NCBI GenBank assembly: GCA_019235885.1
Contig: JAFAKB010000022.1
Coordinates: forward strand, 1-64,000
Direction: 5' to 3'
Origin: Candidatus Eremiobacterota bacterium
GTDB lineage: Bacteria > Vulcanimicrobiota > Vulcanimicrobiia > Vulcanimicrobiales > Vulcanimicrobiaceae
Length of the DNA stretch: 64,000 nt
This document shows positions 9,151-17,563 of this stretch, in pieces. Below the pieces are notes generated by a model, which was not told the origin of the DNA, made no database searches, and was given only the letters and a program-made list of their open reading frames with translations. Position 1 is the stretch's first letter, and every line of letters begins with the position of its first letter. The position numbers and the translations under genes were made by a program.

Positions 9151-9882
9151 ATGGCGGCCGAGCCGAGCGACGGACGCCGTCGCAACTACCTTTTGTCGAC
9201 CCTCGAAGGGGACGAGCGCCGCCGAATCGAGCCGCTCCTCGAGCGAGTCCACCTCGGCCACAAGACGGTCCTGGCAGCGCGCGGAGAGCCCATCGAGGCG
9301 CTCTACTTTCCGGTCAACTGCGTAACCTCGACCCTGATGGAGCTCCCCGAGGGCGACACGGTCGAGGTCGGAATGATGGGCGCCGAAGGGGTCACCGGGC
9401 TCAGCCTGATCTACGGCGAGCCGCGCTCCGGAACGACGGTGATCGTGCAGGTCCCCGGCGCGGCGGAACGCATCGCCGCCCGCGACTTCGTCCGCGAGGT
9501 GGTCGAGCCGGGCGGCTCGTTCTACCGGCTGCTGCTGCGATACAGTAACCTCTTCATGTCGCTGGTCGCGCAGAATGCCGCGTGCAACGCGAGCCACAAC
9601 GTCGAACAGCGCTGCGCGCGCTGGTTGGCGCTGTCGGAAGACCGCGTCCGACAAGACCGCTTTCCGATCACGCACGAGTACCTCGCGCTGATGCTCGGCG
9701 TGCGGCGGGCGAGCGTGACCGGCGCGATGAACGCGCTCAGGCTCACCGGCGCGCTCGAATACGACCGCGGGCAGATTCACGTCCTCAACCGCGAGACGCT
9801 CGTCCGAGCCTCGTGCGGCTGCTACGCCGTGATGGCGGCGATGACCGACGCGCTGATCGAAGCGCTGCCCGAGCGCGCCTAA
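9151..9882 (+). CDS. Crp/Fnr family transcriptional regulator
   Basis: 243 residues from the ATG at 9151. The N-terminal half has the cyclic-nucleotide-binding-like beta-roll (VLAARGEPIEALYFPVNCVTSTLMELPEGDTVEVGMMGAEGVTG) but lacks a clear cNMP phosphate-binding RxA motif. The C-terminal winged helix reads FPITHEYLALMLGVRRASVTGAMNALRLTGALEYDRGQIHVLNRE. No Fe-S cysteine cluster of the Fnr type is visible; the few Cys lie in the C-terminal half. Such Crp-like proteins usually respond to redox or stress cues. It is divergent from ppdK, with 95 bp between them, so control of ppdK is possible but not shown. Confidence 0.85.
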   Translation: MAAEPSDGRRRNYLLSTLEGDERRRIEPLLERVHLGHKTVLAARGEPIEALYFPVNCVTSTLMELPEGDTVEVGMMGAEGVTGLSLIYGEPRSGTTVIVQVPGAAERIAARDFVREVVEPGGSFYRLLLRYSNLFMSLVAQNAACNASHNVEQRCARWLALSEDRVRQDRFPITHEYLALMLGVRRASVTGAMNALRLTGALEYDRGQIHVLNRETLVRASCGCYAVMAAMTDALIEALPERA

Positions 9883-12392
9883 CCTTCGCCGGGCAGCTTC
9901 GCCCGCAGCGTCACGACGGCATACGGTTGTCCGTCGACCGGAAACCGCTTCGCCTCGTACGTCACACCGCCGAGCCGAATCGTCTCCCGCCGTGACCACC
10001 CCGGCGACTGTCCGACGAACGCGCTCGCGTCGAGGTGATCGCTCACGTACACCGCTTCTTCGTCCGCGGCGCGCACGACGACGAACGGCCCGCCGATCGC
10101 CGTGAGAACAGCGGCCATCGCGGCGCGCTGTGCGGCGACCTGCTTCAACTCTTGTTCGCGCGTGCCGGCGAGGCGCTCCAAGTCGCCGCCGCGCGCCTCG
10201 AGCTCGTCGTTGGAGGTGTTCAGCTCCTCGACGGTCGCCTGCAGCTCTTCGTTGAGCGTCTCCAGCTCTTCGTTCGTCGCCTGCATCTCCTCGTTCAGCG
10301 TCTCGATCTCTTCGTTCGCGGAGGCGGCTTCCTCGGCGTTGATGAGCAACTGCTCGTTCGCGCTGCGCAGCTCGGCGTTGGCGTCCGTGAGCTGATCGTT
10401 CGCCTGCAAGAGGGCGCGCTGGCGGCGGCCGAGCTCTTCGAGCCGCCCGGCCAGGTCTGAAAGATGCGAATCCTGCTCGCTCAGCTTGCGCTGCAGCTCG
10501 CGCCGTTGTCCGACGCTGGCGCTGATGTCGATGATGAACAACGCAACGGTGTCCCCGCCGCGGACGGCCAGCGCGCGATCCGCCGCGCACGAGATGTGCA
10601 GCCAGCGCTCCTCGCCGCCGGCCGGCTCGACGACCAGCAGCTCGGACGGCGGTGACGGTTCGTTGCCGAACGCCGCGTCGATGATCGTGCGAAGCCGCTG
10701 CGGATCGACGGTGCGAACCAGGTGCAGCAGATCTTCGCCGATGCCGACCCCGTGGATCTCGAGCAGCGTGCGCGCCGACGCATTGAGCGCGACGATGTCG
10801 TAGCGGCGGTCGACGACCACGACGCCGACGCCGGTGCTGAAACCGAACGCGCCGAGCATCTCGTGGGTCGGCGGACGAACCTCGCGCTGCAGCGAACCGA
10901 GCGCGATGCCGGCGCTCCGCTCGGCGCGCCGGGTCTCCGGCGTCGCGAGCGGATCGGAGAAGCGGGTCGGCGGGATCAGGTTGCGCTCGCCCTGGCGCTG
11001 GTAGATTTTCAGCGCAGAATCGACCACGCGGAAGTATTCGCCGACCGCGCCGGGCGATTCGGCCTTGCCGACGACGAGATACCCGCCGTCTCGCAGCGAG
11101 AACGCGAACAGCTGCAGCGCGCGGTTCTGCAGCTCCTTGGTGAAGTAGATCAGCACGTTGCGGCACAAGCACAAGTCGATGCGCGGGAACGGCGCGCGCT
11201 GGCCGAGGTCGTGCTGGCCGAACACCGTCATGTTGCGGATCCGCTTGCTGACCTCGTACGCTTCCCCCGCGCGAATGAAGTAGCGCTCCAGCAGAGCGGG
11301 TGGGATCTCGCGCAGCGCGTCCGCGGAGTACAAGCCCCGGCGCGCGAACGCGATCGCCTGCTCGTCCAGGTCCGTTGCGAAGATTCGCACCGGAATCTCG
11401 TCCGCCGTTTCGCGCAGCAGCTCGGCGATCAGGATCGCGAGCGAGTACGCTTCTTCGCCGGTCGACGTGCCCGCCGACCAGATGCGCAGCTCTTGGCCCC
11501 GCTCTTTCGCGTCGGCCATCAACTGCGGGATGATCCGCGCGCGCAGCTCGTCGAACAGCGCCGTATCGCGGAAGAAGTCGGTGACCTTGATCAAGAACGC
11601 GCTGACGAGCCGGCGGTACGCATCGGGGTTCGCCTGCAGGTAGCGCAGGTACTCACCGATCGACTCGACGCCGGCGGCGACCATGAGCCGCGAGAGCCGG
11701 CGGGTGATGGTCGGCATCTTGTACTGCGTGAAATCGACGCCGCTGCGATCGCGCAGTTGCATCAGCAACGTGCGCAACACGTTCTCCTCAGCGGTCGCAC
11801 GCGGCGCTGCGGGAACCCTCACCAGCTCGCTGAGCATCGGTCCCATCACTTCGGGCCGGACGCTGATATCGATGAGGTTCGGTGGAATCGCCAGCGGCAT
11901 GTGGGGGAACGAGGCGCTCTCGGGTTCCTGAACGATGACGGTGCCGCCGTGTTCTTTGACCAGCCGCGCACCCGCCAGACCGTCGCTCCCCATCCCGGAG
12001 AAGATGATCGCGATGAGCCGGTCGCCGTGGGACTCGGCCGCGGTCGCGAACAGGCGGTCGATCGACGGCTTGGGGCCCTTCCGCGCACGCGTCATCACGG
12101 TCGCCGAGCCGTCGAGAACCTCGACGTCGCGGTCGGAGCCGACGACGTACACCGTCCCAGGCTGGAGAACGGTGCGCCCCTCCAGCGCCTGCACCTTCAA
12201 CCCCGCCTTCGCTTTGAGGATCTCCGCAAGCCGGCTGTGGTGATCCGGTGCCTGGTGTTGCGCGACGACCACCGGCGCGCCGAAATTCGCAGGCAACCCG
12301 CCGACGAACGTGATCAGCGCGTCGATCCCGCCGGCCGAGGAGCCGGTCACGACCAGATAGCTATCGGAAACCGGATCGGAATCGTTGGTCAT
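9879..12392 (-). CDS. CheB-CheR fusion with PAS and long coiled coil
   Basis: 837 residues from the Met at 12392. Residues about 10-185 form a CheB methylesterase domain with its triad (Ser in VVTGSSAGGIDAL, His in VVAQHQAPDHHS, Asp in FSGMGSDG). Residues about 200-470 form a CheR methyltransferase (RIWSAGTSTGEEAYSLA, IDLCLCRNVLIYF). A PAS domain follows at about 525-630, then a roughly 120-residue coiled coil of repeating NEELETLNEELQ-type heptads and a final PAS-like piece. There is no receiver or kinase domain. Such CheB-CheR-PAS proteins act outside classical chemotaxis in stress or development signalling. No chemoreceptor is nearby. An upstream start at 12452 would overlap the divergent gene. 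Confidence 0.88.
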   Translation of the reverse strand: MTNDSDPVSDSYLVVTGSSAGGIDALITFVGGLPANFGAPVVVAQHQAPDHHSRLAEILKAKAGLKVQALEGRTVLQPGTVYVVGSDRDVEVLDGSATVMTRARKGPKPSIDRLFATAAESHGDRLIAIIFSGMGSDGLAGARLVKEHGGTVIVQEPESASFPHMPLAIPPNLIDISVRPEVMGPMLSELVRVPAAPRATAEENVLRTLLMQLRDRSGVDFTQYKMPTITRRLSRLMVAAGVESIGEYLRYLQANPDAYRRLVSAFLIKVTDFFRDTALFDELRARIIPQLMADAKERGQELRIWSAGTSTGEEAYSLAILIAELLRETADEIPVRIFATDLDEQAIAFARRGLYSADALREIPPALLERYFIRAGEAYEVSKRIRNMTVFGQHDLGQRAPFPRIDLCLCRNVLIYFTKELQNRALQLFAFSLRDGGYLVVGKAESPGAVGEYFRVVDSALKIYQRQGERNLIPPTRFSDPLATPETRRAERSAGIALGSLQREVRPPTHEMLGAFGFSTGVGVVVVDRRYDIVALNASARTLLEIHGVGIGEDLLHLVRTVDPQRLRTIIDAAFGNEPSPPSELLVVEPAGGEERWLHISCAADRALAVRGGDTVALFIIDISASVGQRRELQRKLSEQDSHLSDLAGRLEELGRRQRALLQANDQLTDANAELRSANEQLLINAEEAASANEEIETLNEEMQATNEELETLNEELQATVEELNTSNDELEARGGDLERLAGTREQELKQVAAQRAAMAAVLTAIGGPFVVVRAADEEAVYVSDHLDASAFVGQSPGWSRRETIRLGGVTYEAKRFPVDGQPYAVVTLRAKLPGEG

Positions 12393-12418
12393 CGTGCTGA
12401 GGGGGTAAGCGAGGTGGT

Positions 12419-13453
12419 ATGGCAACCCCGGCCGAGAGGACCAATCACGCACCGCCGCTGGTAGCGATCGGTGCGTCGGCCGGCGGGATCGAAGCGTTGC
12501 GAGTCGTCCTTCCCAGCTTGCCGGCGGACTTCCCCGCCGCGGTCGCCGTTGTCGTCCATCGCGGACCCGTTCAAGAAGACGACCGCTTGACGACCGTTCT
12601 CGCCCGCAACGCGCGGCTCCCGGTCGGCACGGCCAGCGACTTCGAAGACCTGCAGCCGGGGCGGATCTACGTCTGCCCGGCCGGCGTCCACCTCGTCGTC
12701 GAGCGCAACCGCTTCCGGCTCACCAACGGCGCCCGCGAGAACGGTTCGCGGCCTGCGATCGACGTGCTCTTTCGAAGCGCCGCGCTGTGTTTCGGAGAAC
12801 GCGCCGCCGCGGTCATCCTGTCCGGCATGCTCGACGACGGAACGGCCGGACTCGCCGCGATCAAAGCACGCGGCGGCTTCACCGTCGTCCAAGATCCGAA
12901 CGAAGCGCTCTTCGCCGACATGCCGCGCAACGCGCTGGAGAACGTCGACGTCGACGCGGTCCTGCCGGCTGCCGGGATCGGCGCCATGCTGGAAGAGTTC
13001 GCGCTCCGCGCCGCGTCCCGTGCGCCGCGCAGCGTACCGCAAACGGAGGAACACGTGGAACCGTCGCTTTTTTCGTGTCCTGACTGCGGCGGCGTTCTCT
13101 CCCAAATAGACGCCGACGGCGTCGTGCGCTTTCGCTGCCGCATCGGTCACGCGTACTCGCCGCGAACGCTTTTCAGCGAGCAAGATCAGGGACTCGAAGC
13201 GGCGCTTTCGACCGCCCTGCGCGTGCTGGTCGAGCGACGCGACATGAGCGAACGGCTTGCGCGCCGCTCGCGGGAGCGCGGGTTGCACGTGGCGGCGCAG
13301 CGCTTCGAGCAGCAGGCAGCCGTTGCGCGCCGCCGCGCCGACACGATCCGCGCGGCGATAGAAGGCCCGCAAACCGCGATCGACGCTGCGCTCGCAGCCG
13401 GCGAGACGGCCGAAGACGACGCCTCCGACGGTGAAGCGGTTTCCGCTATATGA
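12419..13453 (+). CDS. CheB methylesterase with C-terminal zinc ribbon
   Basis: 344 residues, ATG preceded by GAGGTG. Residues about 12-190 are a CheB methylesterase domain with Ser in AIGASAGGIEAL, His in VVHRGP and Asp in LSGMLDDGTAG. No receiver domain is present, so control by phosphorylation in cis is absent. Residues about 215-245 look like a zinc ribbon: CPDCGG, then CRIGH. The C-terminal part is an Arg-rich helix. It is divergent from the CheB-CheR fusion, with about 26 bp between the starts, and carries the same catalytic residues, so the two probably share a regulator. The substrate is unknown because no MCP gene is in view. Confidence 0.82.
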   Translation: MATPAERTNHAPPLVAIGASAGGIEALRVVLPSLPADFPAAVAVVVHRGPVQEDDRLTTVLARNARLPVGTASDFEDLQPGRIYVCPAGVHLVVERNRFRLTNGARENGSRPAIDVLFRSAALCFGERAAAVILSGMLDDGTAGLAAIKARGGFTVVQDPNEALFADMPRNALENVDVDAVLPAAGIGAMLEEFALRAASRAPRSVPQTEEHVEPSLFSCPDCGGVLSQIDADGVVRFRCRIGHAYSPRTLFSEQDQGLEAALSTALRVLVERRDMSERLARRSRERGLHVAAQRFEQQAAVARRRADTIRAAIEGPQTAIDAALAAGETAEDDASDGEAVSAI

Positions 13454-13781
13454 TGCCGAGCCGGATCGCGCGTGCCGCCGCGGCGGCGCGGGTGGGCGCG
13501 TCGAGCGCGTCGAGGATCTCACGGACGTGGAGCTTGATCGTCCCCAGCCCGTAGTGCAGCTCGGCGGCGATCTCGGCGTTGTCCTTCCCGGCCGCGATCA
13601 GCCGCAGGATCGCGAGCTCGCGCTCGGTGAGGACCGGCCGGACTTGGGGGGGCGAGGCCGCCGACAGCCGGGCGCGGTTGGCGGCGCGCAGGTCGCTCAG
13701 CGCCTGCGCCAGTCCGCGCGCGCGGTCGTCGAAACGGCGAAGGTTCTGTTCCATCGCCTTGAGCGAAGTCTGGTCCACCAT
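13446..13781 (-). CDS. Small LuxR-type HTH regulator
   Basis: 111 residues, start at the ATG at 13781. The N-terminal half is a short helical region (LRRFDDRARGLAQALSDLRAANRAR). Residues 50-111 are a GerE/LuxR helix-turn-helix: LTERELAILRLIAAGKDNAEIAAELHYGLGTIKLHVREILDAL. There is no receiver domain, so its input is not visible; the N-terminal helix may bind a partner. The gene is convergent with the CheB gene and overlaps its end by 8 bp. It resembles orphan LuxR-domain regulators in size. Confidence 0.75.
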   Translation of the reverse strand: MVDQTSLKAMEQNLRRFDDRARGLAQALSDLRAANRARLSAASPPQVRPVLTERELAILRLIAAGKDNAEIAAELHYGLGTIKLHVREILDALDAPTRAAAAARAIRLGII

Positions 13782-13825
13782 ACAACCGCTTCGTACCCTT
13801 CGCCGCCCAAGAGCTTTCACCCGGC

Positions 13826-14530
13826 TCAGCGGGCGTCGTGAAAAATGAGCCCCAAGGTGACCCGCTCGCCGGCGCGGACCTCGCCGACGCCGTGCCGGAA
13901 GGTCGTGCGGTACCAGCCGCGCGCACCGCGCGCCGGCCGCGCCGCGTTCGGGAAGACGACCGCGTCGCCGCGGCCGAGCGGGACGACGTGCGCCAGGCTC
14001 TGCTTGCGCGGGCGCTGCTCGACCAGCACGAACTCCCCGCCAGCGAACTCGCGCCCCGGCTCGCTCAGCAGCACCGTCGCCTGCAGCGGGAACGCCAGTT
14101 CGCCGTAGACGTCTTGGTGCAGCGCGTTGTGGTCGCCGGCGCGATAGCGCAGCATGAGCGGCGTCGGCCGCGTTTGCCCGGCCGCGTGACAGCGCGCGAG
14201 AAACTCCGCCAGCGTCGCGGGATAGCGCTCCGGTGCGCCGAGCGCTTCGGCCCACGCGTTGGCGACCGGCGCGAGCTGCGCGTAGACGCGCTCGCGCAGC
14301 TCCGCGACCGGCGGCGGAAGCGGATACGCGAAGTAGCGGTACATGCCACGCCCGTAGCCGTGCCGCTCCATCACAACGGTGCTGCGAAAGGCTGCATCAT
14401 TGTCGAACCGCGCGCGCAGCTCCGCGCACCGCCGCGCGTCGAGCAGCGCCGGTAGCACCGCATAGCCGCGGCGATCAAGCTCGTCCTGCATGCTGTTCAA
14501 GACCGACACGACAGTGAAGAGTTTGCGCAT
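13826..14530 (-). CDS. 2OG-Fe(II) oxygenase (prolyl hydroxylase-like)
   Basis: 234 residues. It has the double-stranded beta-helix dioxygenase pattern: HQDVYGE supplies the first His and Asp of the iron site, and TTFRHGVGEVRAGERVTLGLIFHDAR carries the distal His and the Arg that binds 2-oxoglutarate. The family hydroxylates protein or small-molecule substrates; the substrate here is unknown. The ATG at 14530 is preferred because a perfect TATAAT lies 8 nt upstream, giving a leaderless or nearly leaderless mRNA. A later Met at residue 14 is possible. It is divergent from the secreted beta-helix gene. Confidence 0.82.
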   Translation of the reverse strand: MRKLFTVVSVLNSMQDELDRRGYAVLPALLDARRCAELRARFDNDAAFRSTVVMERHGYGRGMYRYFAYPLPPPVAELRERVYAQLAPVANAWAEALGAPERYPATLAEFLARCHAAGQTRPTPLMLRYRAGDHNALHQDVYGELAFPLQATVLLSEPGREFAGGEFVLVEQRPRKQSLAHVVPLGRGDAVVFPNAARPARGARGWYRTTFRHGVGEVRAGERVTLGLIFHDAR

Positions 14531-14538
14531 GCATTGCT

Positions 14539-14544
14539 ATTATA
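14539..14544 (-). promoter_or_regulatory. TATAAT -10 box for the 2OG oxygenase, leaderless spacing
   Basis: A perfect TATAAT on the minus strand ends 8 nt before the ATG at 14530. I see no good -35 hexamer. The spacing puts the transcription start at or next to the start codon. Confidence 0.5.
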
Positions 14545-14595
14545 TTGCGGCCGGTGTATGCGGGGGTCTGAGCCGGTCCGTGTAACGCTTCGCGC

Positions 14596-16026
14596 ATGAG
14601 AGTTTCATTTCTCCTCTGCGCGGCACTCGCGGCTACTTTCGCCTGGTTCGCCGAGCCCGTGCACGCTCAGACGGAACAGACCAACGTCTCGCAGACGCAT
14701 ACCCTTCCAAATACCTGGATCCAGCCGTACGGGACCATCGAGCTGACCAAGTACGGCGCAGACCCTACCGGCACGAACCTCTCCACGACGCAGATTCAAA
14801 ACGCGATCAACGCACTTCAGCCGGGTCAGTGCCTCACGGGCCGCCCCGGCGTGTATCTCATCAATGCGACGATTTTCTTCGGCGCGCAGAACATGTGCGC
14901 CAAGCTCCCGGGCGTGAAATTCCAGTGGAGCGGAGGCGGCCCGACGCAGCCGACGGCGATGGTATTGGTCGGTACGACAACCGGTGGTACGCAAATACTG
15001 TATCAGGATATTTCCGGGCTCACCGTCAATGGTATGTACCAAAACAATCTCTACGGGTTTGACATCTCAAACGTGCAGCTCGGTCACTACTCGGATCTCA
15101 CCGCGCAATCGCTGAGCGCTCCAGGGGATATCGGGTTTTTGCTGACGGCAACGGGCGGAGGGTCGGGGAGCGACACGGCGATCAATACGTTCGTCGGGCT
15201 GCACGCTAGTGCGATTGATCGCGGTATCGTGCTCAGCCCCGCTACGAACAGCGCCGTAACCGATAACAATTTCTACGGCATTCACCTCGTGAGCGTCGAA
15301 TCAGTGGGCATCGATATCGTTTGCTGCGACTCGAATAAATTTTACGGGACGTACATGGCGCCGGACCCGTCCGTGACGACGCCACCGCGGCCCGGCGTCA
15401 TCGGAGTGCGCTTTGGGAATAGCCCGACCAACCATAGCGGCGCAGACGACGAGCAGTTCTACGGTCTCACCATCGACATCGGCAACCCGGGCGCCGTTGG
15501 GCTCTACTTCAACAATTCTTCGACGAATCTCGTCGTCGGCTTGCAGTCGGTTCCGACTCCGACGTATACGGTTGCTCCCAGTGCTTCACCGGCACCGACG
15601 TTTCGCATTCAGCAGTTGGGTCTTGGCGGATTCGTCACGCAAGGAGGCTACACCGATCAATTCAACAGCGCGACGATCAGTAGCTTCAGCGCGACGACGA
15701 GCCCCGTATGCGGGTCAAACGTGGTCGCGCTGACGAACGGATGCACGAGCGTTCCCCCGGCGTTTGGTCACAACAACTGCACGGCCTCGTCCGGAACGCC
15801 TTGTAACATCATAAACGCGACCTGCTCGCTCAATGGTGCTACGCAATGCACGATGACAACGACGGCTCCCGCGAACTCGGCTTGCACGGCACAAGGCAAT
15901 GGCAACGACTCGACGACGGGCGCAGAGTGGTTCAAGAACACCCTCGCGGGGACGACGCTCACGACGACCGCCTATGTATCGACCGCGCAGACGAGCCTCG
16001 TCGCCGTCAACGTGCATTGCCTGTAG
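14596..16026 (+). CDS. Secreted right-handed beta-helix protein (pectate-lyase-3-like)
   Basis: 476 residues with a clear signal peptide (MRVSFLLCAALAATFAWFAE, cleavage likely after VHA near residue 24). Residues about 47-80 (GTIELTKYGADPTGTN, then QIQNAINAL) match the start of the pectate-lyase superfamily 3 fold found in tailspikes and sugar lyases. The rest is Asn/Thr/Gly-rich with repeating strands (GLHASAIDRGIVLS, NNFYGIHLVS, NKFYGTYM). No lyase catalytic residues can be identified. The last 80 residues are Thr/Cys-rich (several paired Cys), suggesting disulfides outside the cell. Base composition is clearly less GC-rich than in the neighbours, hinting at transfer. Confidence 0.75.
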   Translation: MRVSFLLCAALAATFAWFAEPVHAQTEQTNVSQTHTLPNTWIQPYGTIELTKYGADPTGTNLSTTQIQNAINALQPGQCLTGRPGVYLINATIFFGAQNMCAKLPGVKFQWSGGGPTQPTAMVLVGTTTGGTQILYQDISGLTVNGMYQNNLYGFDISNVQLGHYSDLTAQSLSAPGDIGFLLTATGGGSGSDTAINTFVGLHASAIDRGIVLSPATNSAVTDNNFYGIHLVSVESVGIDIVCCDSNKFYGTYMAPDPSVTTPPRPGVIGVRFGNSPTNHSGADDEQFYGLTIDIGNPGAVGLYFNNSSTNLVVGLQSVPTPTYTVAPSASPAPTFRIQQLGLGGFVTQGGYTDQFNSATISSFSATTSPVCGSNVVALTNGCTSVPPAFGHNNCTASSGTPCNIINATCSLNGATQCTMTTTAPANSACTAQGNGNDSTTGAEWFKNTLAGTTLTTTAYVSTAQTSLVAVNVHCL

Positions 16027-16091
16027 CGCTGAGTGCCAGCCGTATGACACTGCGGTGCGCTACAACAGCGGCATGGAGCCGCCGCCGGAGA

Positions 16092-16463
16092 TCATTCTTG
16101 AGCTTTTCGACGAGTACCGCCGCGCCGCCGGCCTTCCAAGGCTTTCACGCGACGCTCTATTGCAGTTATTTGCAGAATATGACGCTCAAGCCGCTCGAGA
16201 CGCTCGAGAACCGAAGCCGAAGGATCAGGCGCAGGTGATCCCGTTTCGGAAATCTTCTCGCGGCCCGTCGCGAGGAACGCCGGCGTGACGCCGAGTACGT
16301 CGGCCAGCTTCAGGCCGATCAAGAAGCTCGCGCTCTTCGTCTGCCCCGACTCCATCTGCCTGATCGCGCCCTCGGTGACGCCGACGGCGTGGGCGAGCGC
16401 GCTCGGCGTCATCCCCCGCCGCGTTCGCAACGTGCGCAAACGCTCCCCGAAGCTCCCGGACAC
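16092..16463 (-). CDS. XRE family HTH regulator
   Basis: 123 residues from the GTG at 16463. Residues about 5-65 are a Cro/C1-type helix-turn-helix: GERLRTLRTRRGMTPSALAHAVGVTEGAIRQMESGQ, then LADVLGVTPAFLATG. The C-terminal part has a short coiled coil (SVLERLERLERHILQITAIERRVKALEGRR), probably for dimerisation. The GTG is chosen because TATACT lies exactly 7 nt before it and no ribosome-binding site is seen; longer starts would place this box inside the gene. It resembles repressors of small mobile or stress loci. It is convergent with the beta-helix gene. Confidence 0.75.
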   Translation of the reverse strand: MSGSFGERLRTLRTRRGMTPSALAHAVGVTEGAIRQMESGQTKSASFLIGLKLADVLGVTPAFLATGREKISETGSPAPDPSASVLERLERLERHILQITAIERRVKALEGRRRGGTRRKAQE

Positions 16464-16470
16464 GCCGGGA

Positions 16471-16476
16471 AGTATA
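16471..16476 (-). promoter_or_regulatory. TATACT -10 box for the XRE gene, leaderless spacing
   Basis: TATACT on the minus strand, 7 nt before the GTG start, inside the palindrome AGTATACT. The palindrome could double as an operator for the XRE protein itself; that is inference. Confidence 0.45.
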
Positions 16477-16705
16477 CTCAGACGCTCCCGTAGTGTGGTA
16501 TTGCGCGATGCGCGGAAGTGTGCTACCGGAACGTAGATGCGTGACCCGGCACGTCCCGCGCGCGGGCGTCCCACGTCTCTCCACACCGAGACTGGGTGTA
16601 CGGACCGGGCGTCCGGGGCTGCGCATCTCGCCGTCGGCCGTTCCTGCGAGCCCGCGCGAGCGGTGTTCGCCTACACCCCGGGGACGGCCGGCGGCGTCAA
16701 CCGGC

Positions 16706-17563
16706 CTACAGGTCGCGCGTGCGGAACAGCGCGACCGCGGCGACCAGCACCACAATGATCCATCCGCACGCCCAAGCGAGCAGCGCGGGCGGCGGCGGCG
16801 AGGTCACGGTGAACGGGTTCACCGTCTGGCTGGCGCTCGCGTTCGCCGCGACGGCGGTGAAGACGGCGGGCTGCAGCGCGTAGAGCGCGCCGCGCCACAG
16901 CGCGTCGGAAGGGAAGATCAGCGCGATGACCGTCCCGGCATCGGCCATCCCGCGGTTGCCGAGCGCGATCCCGATCGACTCGACGATGCCCCCGATCCAT
17001 GCCAAGCCGAACAGCAGCGCCGCCACGATCCCGGCGGCGAGCGCCGGGAGCCGCGCGGCGAGCGCGACCGCGCAGGTCGTGACGACCGCGGCCACGCCCG
17101 CCAGATAGGCGAGCGCGGTCAGCGGGTGCGGCGGCGCGTAGCCGGTGGTCACGCGCACGACGGCCAGCTCGACCCCGCCCGTCGCGGTGACGTACAGCCC
17201 GAGCGCGACGACCGTGCCGAGGCAGCGGCCGAGCACGAGCCCGGCGCGCCGCACCGGCCGTGCCAGCACGGCGAGGATCTCGCCGTTCGCGACGCTCTCC
17301 GCCATCGCGGGCGCGCCGACCAGCGCCGCGCCGAGCGCCAGCACGAACGAGAACAGAAACGCCAGCAGGATGACGATCCCGGCGGACGCCGTGTGCACCG
17401 CGGCATCGCCGAGCGGTGCTCCGTCGACCTGCGCGGTCGCAAGCCGGTGCAAGCCCCACGCCGTGAACGCGACGATGACCAGCGTCAGCAGCACCACCGC
17501 GGCGACCAGCCGGCGCCGCACCAGCTCGCGCAGCGTGAGCGAGGCGAACAGCAGGACGTTCAT
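16706..17563 (-). CDS. ABC-2 type transporter permease
   Basis: 285 residues with six predicted membrane helices (for example VAAVVLLTLVIVAFTAWG, IVILLAFLFSFVLALGAAL, and a last helix before FRTRDL). The motif AESVANGEILAVLARPVRRAGLVLGRCLG is typical of ABC-2 permeases, in which the cytoplasmic EILAVLARP-like helix contacts the ATPase. The ATG overlaps the ATPase stop (ATGA), so the two are translationally coupled and form an exporter. The substrate is not evident; the secreted protein gene upstream is the likely operon head. Confidence 0.82.
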   Translation of the reverse strand: MNVLLFASLTLRELVRRRLVAAVVLLTLVIVAFTAWGLHRLATAQVDGAPLGDAAVHTASAGIVILLAFLFSFVLALGAALVGAPAMAESVANGEILAVLARPVRRAGLVLGRCLGTVVALGLYVTATGGVELAVVRVTTGYAPPHPLTALAYLAGVAAVVTTCAVALAARLPALAAGIVAALLFGLAWIGGIVESIGIALGNRGMADAGTVIALIFPSDALWRGALYALQPAVFTAVAANASASQTVNPFTVTSPPPPALLAWACGWIIVVLVAAVALFRTRDL

